A stretch of 64,000 nt of DNA from Occultella aeris. Its GTDB lineage: Bacteria; Actinomycetota; Actinomycetes; Actinomycetales; Beutenbergiaceae. Below are positions 36,313 to 47,400 of the stretch, piece by piece. The translations under genes and the position numbers were made by a program. The stretch lies in assembly GCF_902703175.1 (NCBI RefSeq), contig NZ_CACRYJ010000058.1, positions 124,001 to 188,000 of the forward strand. Reading direction: 5' to 3'. Under the pieces are notes generated by a model. The model worked only from the letters and a program-made list of their open reading frames with translations, ran no database searches and was not told where the DNA came from. Position 1 is the first letter of the stretch, and each line of letters starts with the position of its first letter.

Positions 36313-37500
36313 TCAGCGCGGGAGCAGGTGCCCGGCGCGGATGACGGCGCTCGGGTGGGCCAGGACGGCGATGTCCTCGCGGGGGTCGGCCGGGTAGACG
36401 ACCACGTCGGCAGGCGCGCCGTCGGCGATGCCCGGGCGGCCGAGGTAGTCACGGGCCAGCCAGCTGGCCGCGGCCACCACCTGGGCGGCGGTCAGGCCGG
36501 CCCGGACGAGTTCGGCGGCCTCGTCGGCGATCCGGCCGTGCCCGATGGTGCCGCCGGCGTCGGTGCCGAGGAACAGCCGCACCCCGGCGTCGTGGAGGTC
36601 GCGGACCTGGGCGTACCGCCGCGCGTGCATGGCCCGCATCCGGGCCGCGTAACGCGGGTACTTCGCCTCGCCCTGGGCCGCGATCGAGGCGAACCGGTCG
36701 ATCTGCAGCAGGGTCGGCACCACCGCGACGCCCGCGGCGGCGGCGCGCTCGATCTGGGCTTGGGTCAGCCCGGTCCCGTGTTCGAGGCAGTCCACGCCGG
36801 CGTCCAGCATCGGGTCGATGGTCTCGGTCGCGAACGTGTGCACCGTGACGCGCGCGCCGGCGCCGTGCGCGGCGGCGACGCCTGAGGCCACCACATCCGC
36901 CGGCCAGAGTGGCTCGAGGTCGCTCTCGACCCCGCGAGCCCGGTCGATCCAGTCCCCCACGATCTTGACCCAGCCGTCGCCGAAGGCGGCCTGCTCCGCC
37001 ATCGCCGCGGGCAGGTCGGCGACGTCGTCGAGTTCCGTGGCGTAGTGGCGCAGGTACCGCTTCGGCCGGGCGAGGTGGTGGCCGGCCCGGATGAGCTCCG
37101 GTGCGTCCACACGAGGGCGCGGTCCCGCGGCCGGAAGCGGCGGTTGCGCCGCGGAATCGCGCGCCCGCGAGGGAGTCCCCGCCGGGGCGTGCTGCAGCCA
37201 GCGGGAGTCGATGGGCGAACCGGCGTCCCGCACGAGCAGAGTCCCGGCGGCGAGGTCGGTCGCGGCCTGAGCCAGGGTAGTGGCCTCGTCGACGGCGCCG
37301 TCCGGGCCGAGGCCGAGGTGGCAGTGCAGGTCCACCAGTCCCGGCAGCACCCACCCGGAGATGGTGACGTCCGCCGTCGGGCTCGAACCGGGCTCACCGA
37401 GGGTGAGACGCCCGTCGCGAACCCAGGCGCGCCCGTACTCGCGTTCGCCGTCGGCGACGATCGTGCCGCTGAGCGCGATCACGTCACCGGCGGAGGTCAT
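36313..37500 (-). CDS. Amidohydrolase family protein (imidazolonepropionase-like)
   Basis: A 395-residue metal-dependent hydrolase: HxH in LPGLVDLHCHLGLG, later metal or active-site residues in RVTVHTFATE and DCLEHGTGL, and the catalytic Asp in RLFLGTDAGGTIGHGRI. A C-terminal beta piece follows (IADGAPADVVVYPADPREDI). A Lys in WVKIVGDWID may be the bridging residue. Substrate not predictable. ATG 37500 lies 13 bp after ffh, so it is likely in the ffh transcript; upstream in-frame sequence overlaps ffh. Confidence 0.85.
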   Translation of the reverse strand: MTSAGDVIALSGTIVADGEREYGRAWVRDGRLTLGEPGSSPTADVTISGWVLPGLVDLHCHLGLGPDGAVDEATTLAQAATDLAAGTLLVRDAGSPIDSRWLQHAPAGTPSRARDSAAQPPLPAAGPRPRVDAPELIRAGHHLARPKRYLRHYATELDDVADLPAAMAEQAAFGDGWVKIVGDWIDRARGVESDLEPLWPADVVASGVAAAHGAGARVTVHTFATETIDPMLDAGVDCLEHGTGLTQAQIERAAAAGVAVVPTLLQIDRFASIAAQGEAKYPRYAARMRAMHARRYAQVRDLHDAGVRLFLGTDAGGTIGHGRIADEAAELVRAGLTAAQVVAAASWLARDYLGRPGIADGAPADVVVYPADPREDIAVLAHPSAVIRAGHLLPR

Positions 37501-37513
37501 GACGGCCGGGGCG

Positions 37514-39109
37514 TCAGCGGCCGAGGAACTTCTCGAAGCCCTTCGGCAGCTCGAGTGCCGAGGGGTCCACCGTGGTCGGGTCCGCCGAGCCCATCCCGAA
37601 CGCGGACCCGGCGGGCGCGTTCGCCGGGGCGGACGCACGCTCGGCGGCCTCCCGCTCCTGCTGCGCACGCTTCGCCGGGTTCCCGGACTTGCCCTTCTTG
37701 CCACGCTTGGGCGGCGGGGCCATCCGGCCACGGGACTTCTTCCCACCGCCGGGCATCCCACCCATGCCGGGCAGGCCGCCCATCCCAGGCATACCGCCCT
37801 TCATGCCGCCCCGGGCCATCGAGCGCATCATCGTCTTCGCCTGCTCGAACCGGTCCAGGAGCCCGTTGATCTCGCTCACCGTGGAACCGGACCCCTTCGC
37901 GATCCGGGACCGGCGGGAGCCGTTGATGATCTTCGGGTTCTGGCGCTCGGCCGGGGTCATGGACTGGACCATGGCCTCGACCCGCACGACCTCACGCTCG
38001 TCGAAGTTCTCCAGCTGCTCGCGCATCTGACCCATGCCAGGCAGCATGCCGAGCATCTTCTTCATCGAGCCGAGCTGCTTCATCTGCTGCATGTAACCGA
38101 GGAAGTCCTGCAGCGTGAAGTCGCCGTCGCCGGCGATCTTGTTGGCCATCTCCTCGGCCTGGCCCTCGTCGAAGGCCTTCTCGGCCTGCTCGATGAGGGT
38201 CAGGACGTCGCCCATGTCCAGGATGCGCGAGGCCATCCGGTCCGGGTGGAAGCGCTCGAAGTCGGTGAGCTTCTCCCCTGTCGAGGCGAACAGGACCGGC
38301 TTGCCGGTGACGGTCCGGATGGACAGCGCCGCACCACCGCGGGCGTCGCCGTCGAGCTTGGAGAGCACCACCCCGGTGAACCCGACGCCGTCCGCGAACG
38401 CCTGGGCGGTGGTGACCGCATCCTGACCGATCATGGCGTCGACCACGAACAGGATCTCGTCCGGGTTCACGGCATCGCGGATGTCCGCGGCCTGCTGCAT
38501 CAGCTCGGCGTCGACGCCCAGGCGGCCGGCGGTGTCCACGACGACGACGTCGTAGTACTTGTCCCGGGCGTGCGCCACACCGCTGCGCGCGACCTCGATC
38601 GGGTTCCCGACCCCGTTGCCCGGTTCCGGCGCCCACACGGGCACGCCGGCCTGGCCGCCGACCACCTGCAACTGGGTGACGGCGTTGGGTCGCTGCAGGT
38701 CCGAGGCCACCAGCAGCGGGGTGTGGCCCTCCTCCTTCAGCCACTTGCCGAGCTTTCCGGCGAGCGTCGTCTTACCTGCACCCTGCAGACCTGCCAGCAT
38801 GATCACGGTGGGCGGGTGCTTGGCGAAGGCCAGCTCGCGGCTCTCGCCACCGAGGATCTCGATGAGCTGCTCATTGACGATCTTGACGATCTGCTGCGCC
38901 GGGTTCAGCGCCTGCGACACCTCGGCCGAGGTGGCCCGCTCGCGCACGGCGGAGGTGAACGCACGGACCGCCGGGACCGCGACGTCGGCGTCGAGCAGTG
39001 CCCGGCGGATCTGCGAGACGGTCGTCTCGATGTCCGCTTCGGACAACCGCCCCTTGCCACGTAGCGACTTGAAGGTGGCGGAGAGCCGATCGGAGAGGCT
39101 GGCGAACAC
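37514..39109 (-). CDS. ffh: Signal recognition particle protein Ffh
   Basis: SRP GTPase that recognises signal sequences at the ribosome. The 531-residue protein has the N domain, the G domain (LAGLQGAGKTTLAGKLGKWL, VVVDTAGRLGVDAELM, VLSKLDGDARGGAALS) and the methionine-rich M domain (MQQMKQLGSMKKMLGMLPGM). A Gly/Met-rich stretch and a tail ending LPKGFEKFLGR follow; the tail after the M domain (about 100 residues) is longer than in E. coli. Works with FtsY encoded at 42.8-44.0 kb. Confidence 0.97.
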   Translation of the reverse strand: MFASLSDRLSATFKSLRGKGRLSEADIETTVSQIRRALLDADVAVPAVRAFTSAVRERATSAEVSQALNPAQQIVKIVNEQLIEILGGESRELAFAKHPPTVIMLAGLQGAGKTTLAGKLGKWLKEEGHTPLLVASDLQRPNAVTQLQVVGGQAGVPVWAPEPGNGVGNPIEVARSGVAHARDKYYDVVVVDTAGRLGVDAELMQQAADIRDAVNPDEILFVVDAMIGQDAVTTAQAFADGVGFTGVVLSKLDGDARGGAALSIRTVTGKPVLFASTGEKLTDFERFHPDRMASRILDMGDVLTLIEQAEKAFDEGQAEEMANKIAGDGDFTLQDFLGYMQQMKQLGSMKKMLGMLPGMGQMREQLENFDEREVVRVEAMVQSMTPAERQNPKIINGSRRSRIAKGSGSTVSEINGLLDRFEQAKTMMRSMARGGMKGGMPGMGGLPGMGGMPGGGKKSRGRMAPPPKRGKKGKSGNPAKRAQQEREAAERASAPANAPAGSAFGMGSADPTTVDPSALELPKGFEKFLGR

Positions 39110-39209
39110 GCGGATTCCTTAAGCGAGTGGGCGGGACTGCCTTCCAGGATATCTTCCCGTCGCCGACCTTCGGCCCGCGGCCCGGCTCGGTGCCCCCGGT
39201 CTGGGCCGG

Positions 39210-40997
39210 TCAGGTCCCCGGCGCAGCCGCCAGCTGGGCCAGCACCCGCGTGCTCAGGGTGTCCACGAGCTGCGCCCGCCAGGCGGTCCACGCCTTGGGT
39301 CCGGCGGCGCGGGCGTCGGCCTCGGTGAGCACGCGCAGCAGCCGCACCATGGCCGGGCGGTTCTCCATGGCGGCGGCCACGCGGGCGGCGACGGCGGGGT
39401 CCTCCAGGTCCGCGCGAGTGGCGGTCTCGGCCAGGATCAGATGGTGGCGCACCAGGAGCCCCACGTCGTGGCGGGTCTGCTCGGGCAGGCCGAGCCGTTC
39501 CAGGATCGGGCCCACGATCCGCTCCCCGACCTCGCTGTGGTCCTGCGCTCCGGCGACCTTGCCGATGTCGTGGAAGAGGGCGGCCCACAGGACGGTGTCG
39601 CGGTCGGCGGCGTCGCCGCCGTCGTCGAGCTCGCCGCGGCGGGTGACGCCGTGCACGTTCGCGACGGTCTGCACCAGGTGCCGGTCCACGGTGTAGATGT
39701 GCACCGGGCTGCGCTGCGGCCGGTTCCGGACGGCGGCCCACTCGGGGAACCACCGGGTGACCAGCCCGGCCAGGTCGAGCACCTCCCAGATCGGGATCTG
39801 GGCCTCGCCGCTGCGCAGCAGCGCGAGCAGATGTTCGGTCGCCGACGCCGACCAGGGCGTCGGCAGGTCCACCGTGCGCTGCAGCGAGGCGATCGTCACC
39901 GGCGACAGCGGCAGCCTGGTGCGGGCCGCCGTCGCCGCGGCGCGCAGCGCCAACTCCGCATCCACCTCGGGCCGCGCGTCGATACCGAGGACGAGCTCAC
40001 CGTCGTGCTCGACGAGGTTGTCGGCCACGGTGCGCAACCGGGGCGGCACCCGCCGACCCCGGACGAGCGCCGGGCGCAGCCGCAGCGAGGGCCGCCGCAG
40101 GGCCTGCTTCGCGTGGCGCACCGTGGTGTCGAGGGAGTACGCGACGACGCGGGCGGAGTGCGCGATCCCGGCGAGCAGCTCGTCGGCGTCCGTGTGGCCC
40201 AGCCGCGCGGCCACGTCGTCCTGGTGGACCCGGAGCAGCCGGTTCGTGTGCCGGCCCGTCACGGAGGCGAGCGCGTCACGAACGTCGAGCAGGTGTTCGT
40301 AAGCGCCGTCCACGTCCCCGTGTGGCCGGTCGGTCAGCCAGGTCGCAGCGAGCGCCCAGGTCACGATGGCGTCCCGGATCCCGCCGCGGGCCTCCTTCAG
40401 GTCCGGCTCGGTCAGGTACGCCAGCTCGCCGTGTCGCTCGGCGCGGGCACGGGTCGAGTTCAGCAGCTCGGGCAGCCGGCGGCGAGCAGCCGAGCGCCAG
40501 TCCGCGAGCACGGCGGAGCGGGCCCGGTGCAGCACGGTGGCATCTCCGGCGAGGCAGCGCACGTCGAGGAGCCCGACGGCGGCCGGCAGGTCCGCGGACG
40601 CGACGTGTCGGCATTGGGCAAGGCTCCGTACCGAGTGGTCCAGGTCCAGCCCGGAGTCCCAGATCGGGTACCAGAGTGCCTCGGCGAGGGCCGCGACCTG
40701 CTCGGACGCGTGGGTCTGGCCGTCGTGCACGAGCATGAGGTCGAGGTCGCTGGTGGGGCCGGCATCCCGGCGCCCGTGGGAGCCGACCGCTGCCAGTGCC
40801 ACACCGGTGCTCACGTCCACGCCGCTGCGCTCCGCGGCGTCGTGCCAGAGGTCGATCAGGGCGCCGTCGACGAGGTCGGCGAGCGCCTGCCGGTAGCGGG
40901 TGCCGGCGGGGCTGGTGGGGTGCTCGAGCCGAGCCCGGCGGAGGCCCCGCAGCAGGGGCTGCGGGGCCTCCTCGTGCCCGGTTGGGGACGCGGACAT
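39210..40997 (-). CDS. glnD: [Protein-PII] nucleotidyltransferase GlnD, lacking ACT domains
   Basis: Modifies the PII protein GlnB according to nitrogen status. From ATG 40997 ([18 protein letters not shown]) it has 595 residues. The nucleotidyltransferase site is [21 protein letters not shown] (D84, D86); a central GlnD-specific helical domain follows; the HD hydrolase motif is [18 protein letters not shown] (H476, D477). The protein stops about 127 residues after the HD start, so the two glutamine-sensing ACT domains of standard GlnD (800-900 aa) are absent, and the 100-bp gap to ffh cannot encode them. Five bp after glnB. Confidence 0.93.
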   Translation of the reverse strand: MSASPTGHEEAPQPLLRGLRRARLEHPTSPAGTRYRQALADLVDGALIDLWHDAAERSGVDVSTGVALAAVGSHGRRDAGPTSDLDLMLVHDGQTHASEQVAALAEALWYPIWDSGLDLDHSVRSLAQCRHVASADLPAAVGLLDVRCLAGDATVLHRARSAVLADWRSAARRRLPELLNSTRARAERHGELAYLTEPDLKEARGGIRDAIVTWALAATWLTDRPHGDVDGAYEHLLDVRDALASVTGRHTNRLLRVHQDDVAARLGHTDADELLAGIAHSARVVAYSLDTTVRHAKQALRRPSLRLRPALVRGRRVPPRLRTVADNLVEHDGELVLGIDARPEVDAELALRAAATAARTRLPLSPVTIASLQRTVDLPTPWSASATEHLLALLRSGEAQIPIWEVLDLAGLVTRWFPEWAAVRNRPQRSPVHIYTVDRHLVQTVANVHGVTRRGELDDGGDAADRDTVLWAALFHDIGKVAGAQDHSEVGERIVGPILERLGLPEQTRHDVGLLVRHHLILAETATRADLEDPAVAARVAAAMENRPAMVRLLRVLTEADARAAGPKAWTAWRAQLVDTLSTRVLAQLAAAPGT

Positions 40998-41002
40998 CAC
41001 GT

Positions 41003-42588
<1,586 letters not shown>

Positions 42589-42649
42589 TCGCTCGCCTTT
42601 CCACACGCCGGCCGGGCGGCCGGTCTGTGGAGAAGACTCTTGGAGTGGC

Positions 42650-42687
42650 GTTTCACTGCCCCACCGCTGGTGTTACGGGCGTGTGAC
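42650..42687 (-). promoter_or_regulatory. GlnR-like operator upstream of amtB
   Basis: On the minus strand the sequence reads GTCAC-n6-GTAAC-n6-GGTGG-n6-GAAAC, that is a1, b1, a2 and b2 half-sites with exact 6-bp spacers. This matches the actinobacterial GlnR consensus gTnAC-n6-GnAAC-n6-gTnAC-n6-GAAAC, with only the third half-site (GGTGG) degenerate. It ends 61 bp before the amtB start. GlnR normally activates amtB-glnK-glnD under nitrogen limitation, which fits the downstream genes. Confidence 0.75.
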
Positions 42688-42775
42688 AGATTCGCGATCG
42701 ATGTGAACGTCAGGTTTCGCGAGACCTGGATCCCGGATCCTGAGACGCGCACCCTTCGGCGGGAGCGCCGGCGGG

Positions 42776-43984
42776 TCAGGCGACGAGCGCGTCGACGAAG
42801 CCCTTCGGGTCGAACGGCGCGAGGTCGTCCGGCCCCTCCCCCAGGCCGACGAACTTCACGGGCACCCCGAGCTCACGCTGGACGGCCACCACGATGCCGC
42901 CCTTCGCGGTCCCGTCGAGCTTGGTCAGGACGATCCCGGTGACGTCGACGACGTCGGCGAACACCTGCGCCTGCCGCATCCCGTTCTGCCCGGTGGTCGC
43001 GTCCAGGACGAGCAACACCTCGGCCACCGGTGCCTGCCGGGCGACGACCCGTTTGATCTTGCCGAGCTCGTCCATCAGACCGGCCTTGTTCTGCAGGCGG
43101 CCGGCCGTGTCGATCAGCACCACGTCCACGCCGGCCTCGCGACCCGCCTTGACGGCGTCGAAGGCGACGGCGGCGGGGTCGGCGCCGTCCCGGTCCGAGC
43201 GGACCACCGGGACCCCCACACGCTCGCCCCAGGTGGCGAGCTGGTCCGCGGCGGCGGCGCGGAACGTGTCCGCGGCGCCGAGCAGCACGTCCCGGTCCTC
43301 GGCCACGAGCAGGCGGGCGAGCTTGCCGACCGTCGTGGTCTTCCCGGTGCCGTTGACGCCGACCATGAGGATGGTGGCGGGGTGCGGTTCGCCGTCGTCG
43401 CCGACGACGGGGCTGGCGGCCAGCCGACGGTCCATGCCCGGGTCGACCAGGGTGAGCAGTTCCTCCCGGAGGATGTCGCGGACCTGCTCCGGGTCGGTGG
43501 TGCCGAGCACCTTGACCCGGGTCCGCAGCGCCTGCATGAGCTCGTCGGTGGGGCCGGCGCCGATGTCGGCGAGGAGCAGGGTCTCCTCGATCTCCTCCCA
43601 GTCGGCCTCGGAGATGTCCCCGCGGGAGAGCAGCCGCAGCAGCGTCGAGCCGAGCGCACCCGAGCGGGCCAGCCGTTCCCGGAGCCGGACCAGGCGGCCG
43701 GCGGCCGGCTCGGGGTGCTCGAGCGCGGGTGCCTCGGGTTCGGCCGGTTCGACGGCGGTGGGTTGCGCCGTGGTGTCCGTGTCCGCCTCGGGCGGGGCGA
43801 CCGGGCCGGCGGCAGCGTCGGTGTCCGTGTCGAGCGTGGCGGTCCCCGAGCGGGCACCGCCGCTCGCACCCGAGCCCGGCGGGAGGTCGCGCGGCTTGCC
43901 GCCGCGCCCCCGGAACAGGGCGACGGCGCCGCCGCCGATGACCACGACGGCCAGGACGAGGTAGATCCAGATGTCTTCGAGCAC
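42776..43984 (-). CDS. ftsY: Signal recognition particle receptor FtsY
   Basis: SRP receptor GTPase. From the GTG at 43984 (VLEDIWIYLVLAVVVIGGG) it has 402 residues; a GTG at 44002 is an alternative. One N-terminal membrane helix is followed by an acidic, Pro/Thr/Ala-rich linker (about 35-90). The NG domain follows, with VGVNGTGKTTTVGKLARLLV, AADTFRAAAADQL, LIDTAGRLQNKAGLM and VLTKLDGTAKGGI. The membrane helix is typical of actinobacterial FtsY. Between the small membrane protein gene and amtB. Confidence 0.95.
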   Translation of the reverse strand: MLEDIWIYLVLAVVVIGGGAVALFRGRGGKPRDLPPGSGASGGARSGTATLDTDTDAAAGPVAPPEADTDTTAQPTAVEPAEPEAPALEHPEPAAGRLVRLRERLARSGALGSTLLRLLSRGDISEADWEEIEETLLLADIGAGPTDELMQALRTRVKVLGTTDPEQVRDILREELLTLVDPGMDRRLAASPVVGDDGEPHPATILMVGVNGTGKTTTVGKLARLLVAEDRDVLLGAADTFRAAAADQLATWGERVGVPVVRSDRDGADPAAVAFDAVKAGREAGVDVVLIDTAGRLQNKAGLMDELGKIKRVVARQAPVAEVLLVLDATTGQNGMRQAQVFADVVDVTGIVLTKLDGTAKGGIVVAVQRELGVPVKFVGLGEGPDDLAPFDPKGFVDALVA

Positions 43985-44041
43985 GATCTCAGTGTGGCCC
44001 ACGCCGGCGGTCCGGAGCCACTCCCGGCGTGGGGTCGGGCG

Positions 44042-44338
44042 TCAGCGGCCGGGGCGGGCCCGGTCCATGACCTCACGCAGGTCCACGGGGGTGTGGTAGG
44101 CCGGACCGTCCTCGGCGAGGTCGAGGATGTCGGCGACCGTCAGGGACCGCTGGGGATCCACCCCGCGCTGCTCCCGAAGGTCGCCCTCGGCGGCAGGGAC
44201 GGCGCGCGCACGAACGGACCGCAGCGACTCGCCGAGCCAGGAGAACACGCCCTCGGCCGGGACGTGCCGGCGCACCAGGACAGCCGCCACGACGACGGCG
44301 AGGATCACGCCGATTGCGACCACGACCATTGCATCCAT
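44042..44338 (-). CDS. Small single-pass membrane protein, unknown function
   Basis: A 98-residue frame from ATG 44338: MDAMVVVAIGVILAVVVAAVLVRR (one membrane helix), then a hydrophilic cytoplasmic tail with SWLGESLRSVRARAVPAAEG and LTVADILDLAEDGPAYHTPV. A weak GGTGATGG lies before the start. Codon use matches the neighbours. It lies between smc and ftsY (57 bp before ftsY) on the same strand. I do not recognise a family; being a real gene is likely but not certain. Confidence 0.6.
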   Translation of the reverse strand: MDAMVVVAIGVILAVVVAAVLVRRHVPAEGVFSWLGESLRSVRARAVPAAEGDLREQRGVDPQRSLTVADILDLAEDGPAYHTPVDLREVMDRARPGR

Positions 44339-44437
44339 CACCACGTGAGTATCACCCGCGCCGGGACCCGGTCGGCCCGGACTCGCCGGGTCGTCACCGG
44401 ATCGTGACCATGACCTCACTCACACGTCGCGCGGCGT

Positions 44438-47400
44438 TCATCCGACGTTCTCGTGCAGCCGCTGACTGATCAGGGTCGTGACGCCGTCGCCGCGCATGGT
44501 GACCCCGTACAGGGCGTCCGCGATCTCCATGGTGCGCTTCTGGTGGGTGACCACGATGAGCTGCGAGTCCTCCTGCAGTTCTCGGAAGATGTCCAGCAGG
44601 CGACCGAGGTTCACGTCGTCGAGCGCGGCCTCCACCTCGTCCATGACGTAGAACGGGCTCGGCCGGGCCTTGAAGATCGCGACCAGGAGGGCCACGGCGG
44701 TCAGCGAACGCTCACCACCGGAGAGCAGCGAGAGCCTCTTGACCTTCTTGCCCGGTGGGCGGGCCTCGACCTCGATGCCGGTGGTGAGCATGTTCTCCGG
44801 GTCGGTGAGGATGAGCCGGCCCTCCCCGCCGGGGAACAGCCGGGAGAAGACGCCCTCGAACTGTTCGGCCGTGTCCCGGTACGCCTCGGTGAACACCCGC
44901 TCGACCCGCTCGTCGATCTCCTTGACGATCTCGAGGAGGTCCGCTCGGGACTTCTTCAGGTCGTTCAGCTGTTCGGTGAGGAACCGGTGCCGCTCCTCGA
45001 GCGCGGCATGCTCCTCGAGAGCGAGCGGGTTCACCCGCCCGAGCAGGGACAGCGCCCGCTCGGCCGCGCGCAGCCGCTTCTCCTGCTCGGCGCGCACGTA
45101 CGGGTGCGGCTCGGGCACTTCGTCCTCCGGCGTGCCCGGCGCGGGAACGGCCGGAACCAGCTGGTCCGGTCCGTACTCGGCGACGAGCACCTGCGGGTCC
45201 AGCCCCAGCTCCTCGACGGCGCGCTGCTCGTACTGCTCGATCCGCAGCTTCTGCTGGGCCCGGGCCACCTCGTCGCGGTGCACGACGTCGGTGAGTTCGG
45301 AGTACTGCCTGGACAGCTCGTCCAGGTCCGCTCGGACGGTGGTCAGCTCCGCATCCCGTTGGGCGCGGGCGTCCTCGGCCTGCTGCCGCTGGGTGTGGGC
45401 GAGGGCAAGGGATGACTCGATCTGCTCGAGCGCGCGGGCCGCACCGGCCCGCACTGCGGCTGCCACCCGGGACTGTTCGGCGCGGCGTCGGGCGCGCTGG
45501 GCGGCGACCTCGCGCGCGTGCCGCTCCGCCTTCGCAGCGCGCTCGAGGGACTCGGCGCGACCGGAGATCGCCCGGACCCGCTCCTCCACGGTGCGCAGCA
45601 CGAGCCGCGCGTCGGTCTCCTTCGCACGGGTGGCTGTGGCCGCGGCCGCGGTCTCGTCCCGTGCGGCGGTGGCACCCTCCAGGTCCGTCGCGGCCTGGTC
45701 CGGTTCGCGTTGGGCGTGCTGGAGCCGTTCGGCGATCTCCGCCAGCTCGGCGGCGTACGTGGTCCGCTTGGCCTCGGCTGCCTCGATGGCCGGCCGGGCC
45801 CGCTCGGCCTCGGCGGTGGCGGCCCGGAGTGCGGACCCGTGCTGGCCGAGCTTCTCGGAGACCGCGGCGAGCTGGGCGTCGGAGTCGTGCAGCGCGTTCA
45901 GGGTGAGGTCCGACTCGGCCTTGGCCTCCGCCTGTGCCTGCTTCGCCGGGCCGAGCGCGAACCGGGTCTGCTCGGCCCGGGCGATCGCGGCCGTGAGCTC
46001 GGTCTGCGCCTCCTCGCGGGCGGCGTGCACCTCGAGCACGCTCGGACCACCGGCGCTGCCACCACGCGCGTCGGTGTGGCTGAGCACGTCGCCGTCACTG
46101 GTGACCACGACGAGTCCGGCGCCGCCGGTCCCTTCGTGGTCACCGGCGCCGGCCAGCGCCGCCCGGGCCGAGCGCAGGTCCTCGACGACCACGACCCCGC
46201 GCAGCAGCCGGGCCACGGTCGGCGCCATCGGACCCTCGACCCGGACGAGGTCACCCGCCCACCGACCACCGCCGGGCGCCTCACTCCGGGACGTCTGCGA
46301 GCCGGCGCCGTCTGGCCGTGCCGCGATCGCGAGCCGGGCCTGGCCGGCGTCCTGCTCGCGAACGTGCCGGAGCGCGTCGACAGCGACCTCGACGGACTCG
46401 ACGGCGGCCGCGTCGGCGAGCGGACCGAGCGCCGCGGCGATCGCGTTCTCGAAGCCGGGTTCGACGGTGAGCACGTCGGCGAGCGAGCCGAGCACGCCCG
46501 GCACCGGACTCCCCTCGAGCAGCGAGCCGGTGCCGTCCTTGCGGGTCAGGGACAGGTCGAGGGCATCGCGTCGCGCGGTCCAGGTGGCACGGGCACCCTC
46601 GGCCTCCCGCTCCTCCTCCTGCAGCTCGCGAACCTTCTCGGTGGCGGCCTCGAGAGCGGCGAGGGCAGCCTCGTGTGCCTCGTCGAGACCCTCCTCACCC
46701 TCCTGAGCGCCGACCGCCTGCTGTTCCAGGGCGGCAAAGGCCTGCTGCGCGGTCTCGGCCCGCTCGACGGCGGAGTCCAGGTTCGCGCGCAGGCGTTGCA
46801 GTTCCGCCTCGGTCGCCTCGAGCCGGCTGCGCCGGGCGCCGACCTGGCCGGTGAGCTGGGCGAGGCCCTCCCGCCGGTCCGCGACGCCGCGGTGCACCGC
46901 CGCGAGCGCCCGTTCGGCCACGGCCGCCTTCTCCTCCGCGAACCGCCGTTCGCTGGTCGCGGACTCGAGGTCGGCGCGGGCCTTGCCGATCTCGGCATCC
47001 AGGTCCGCCTCGGCCTGCCTGGCCCGGCGGGCCTGGGCGTCGAGATCGTCCGGGTCCCGGCGGCTCTGCTCCTCCTCGACCGGTCCGCCGAGGAGGCGGC
47101 AGCGCTCGGCGGCGAGCGTGTGCGTGCCGCGCAGCCGCTCGCGCAGGCTGGAGAGCCGGTACCACTGTTCGGTGGCGTCGGACAGGTGCGGCGCGGCGGC
47201 CGCCGCGGCCTGCTCCAGGTCCGTGAGCCGGGCCCGGGCCTGCTGCTGCGCGGCCTCCACCTCGGCCCGCTTGGCACGCAGCGCCGTCTCGTCGGCGACC
47301 TCCTGCGCGAGGGTGGAGGTGAGCTGGACGAGGTCGTCGGCGAGCAGCCGGGCGCGGGCGTCGCGCAGGTCCACCTGGACCACCTGGGCCCGGCGCGCGA

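Noticed and set aside
39146-39151. TATCCT as a -10 of ffh
   Set aside because: No matching -35 at the right distance was seen, and the match to consensus is too weak to list.
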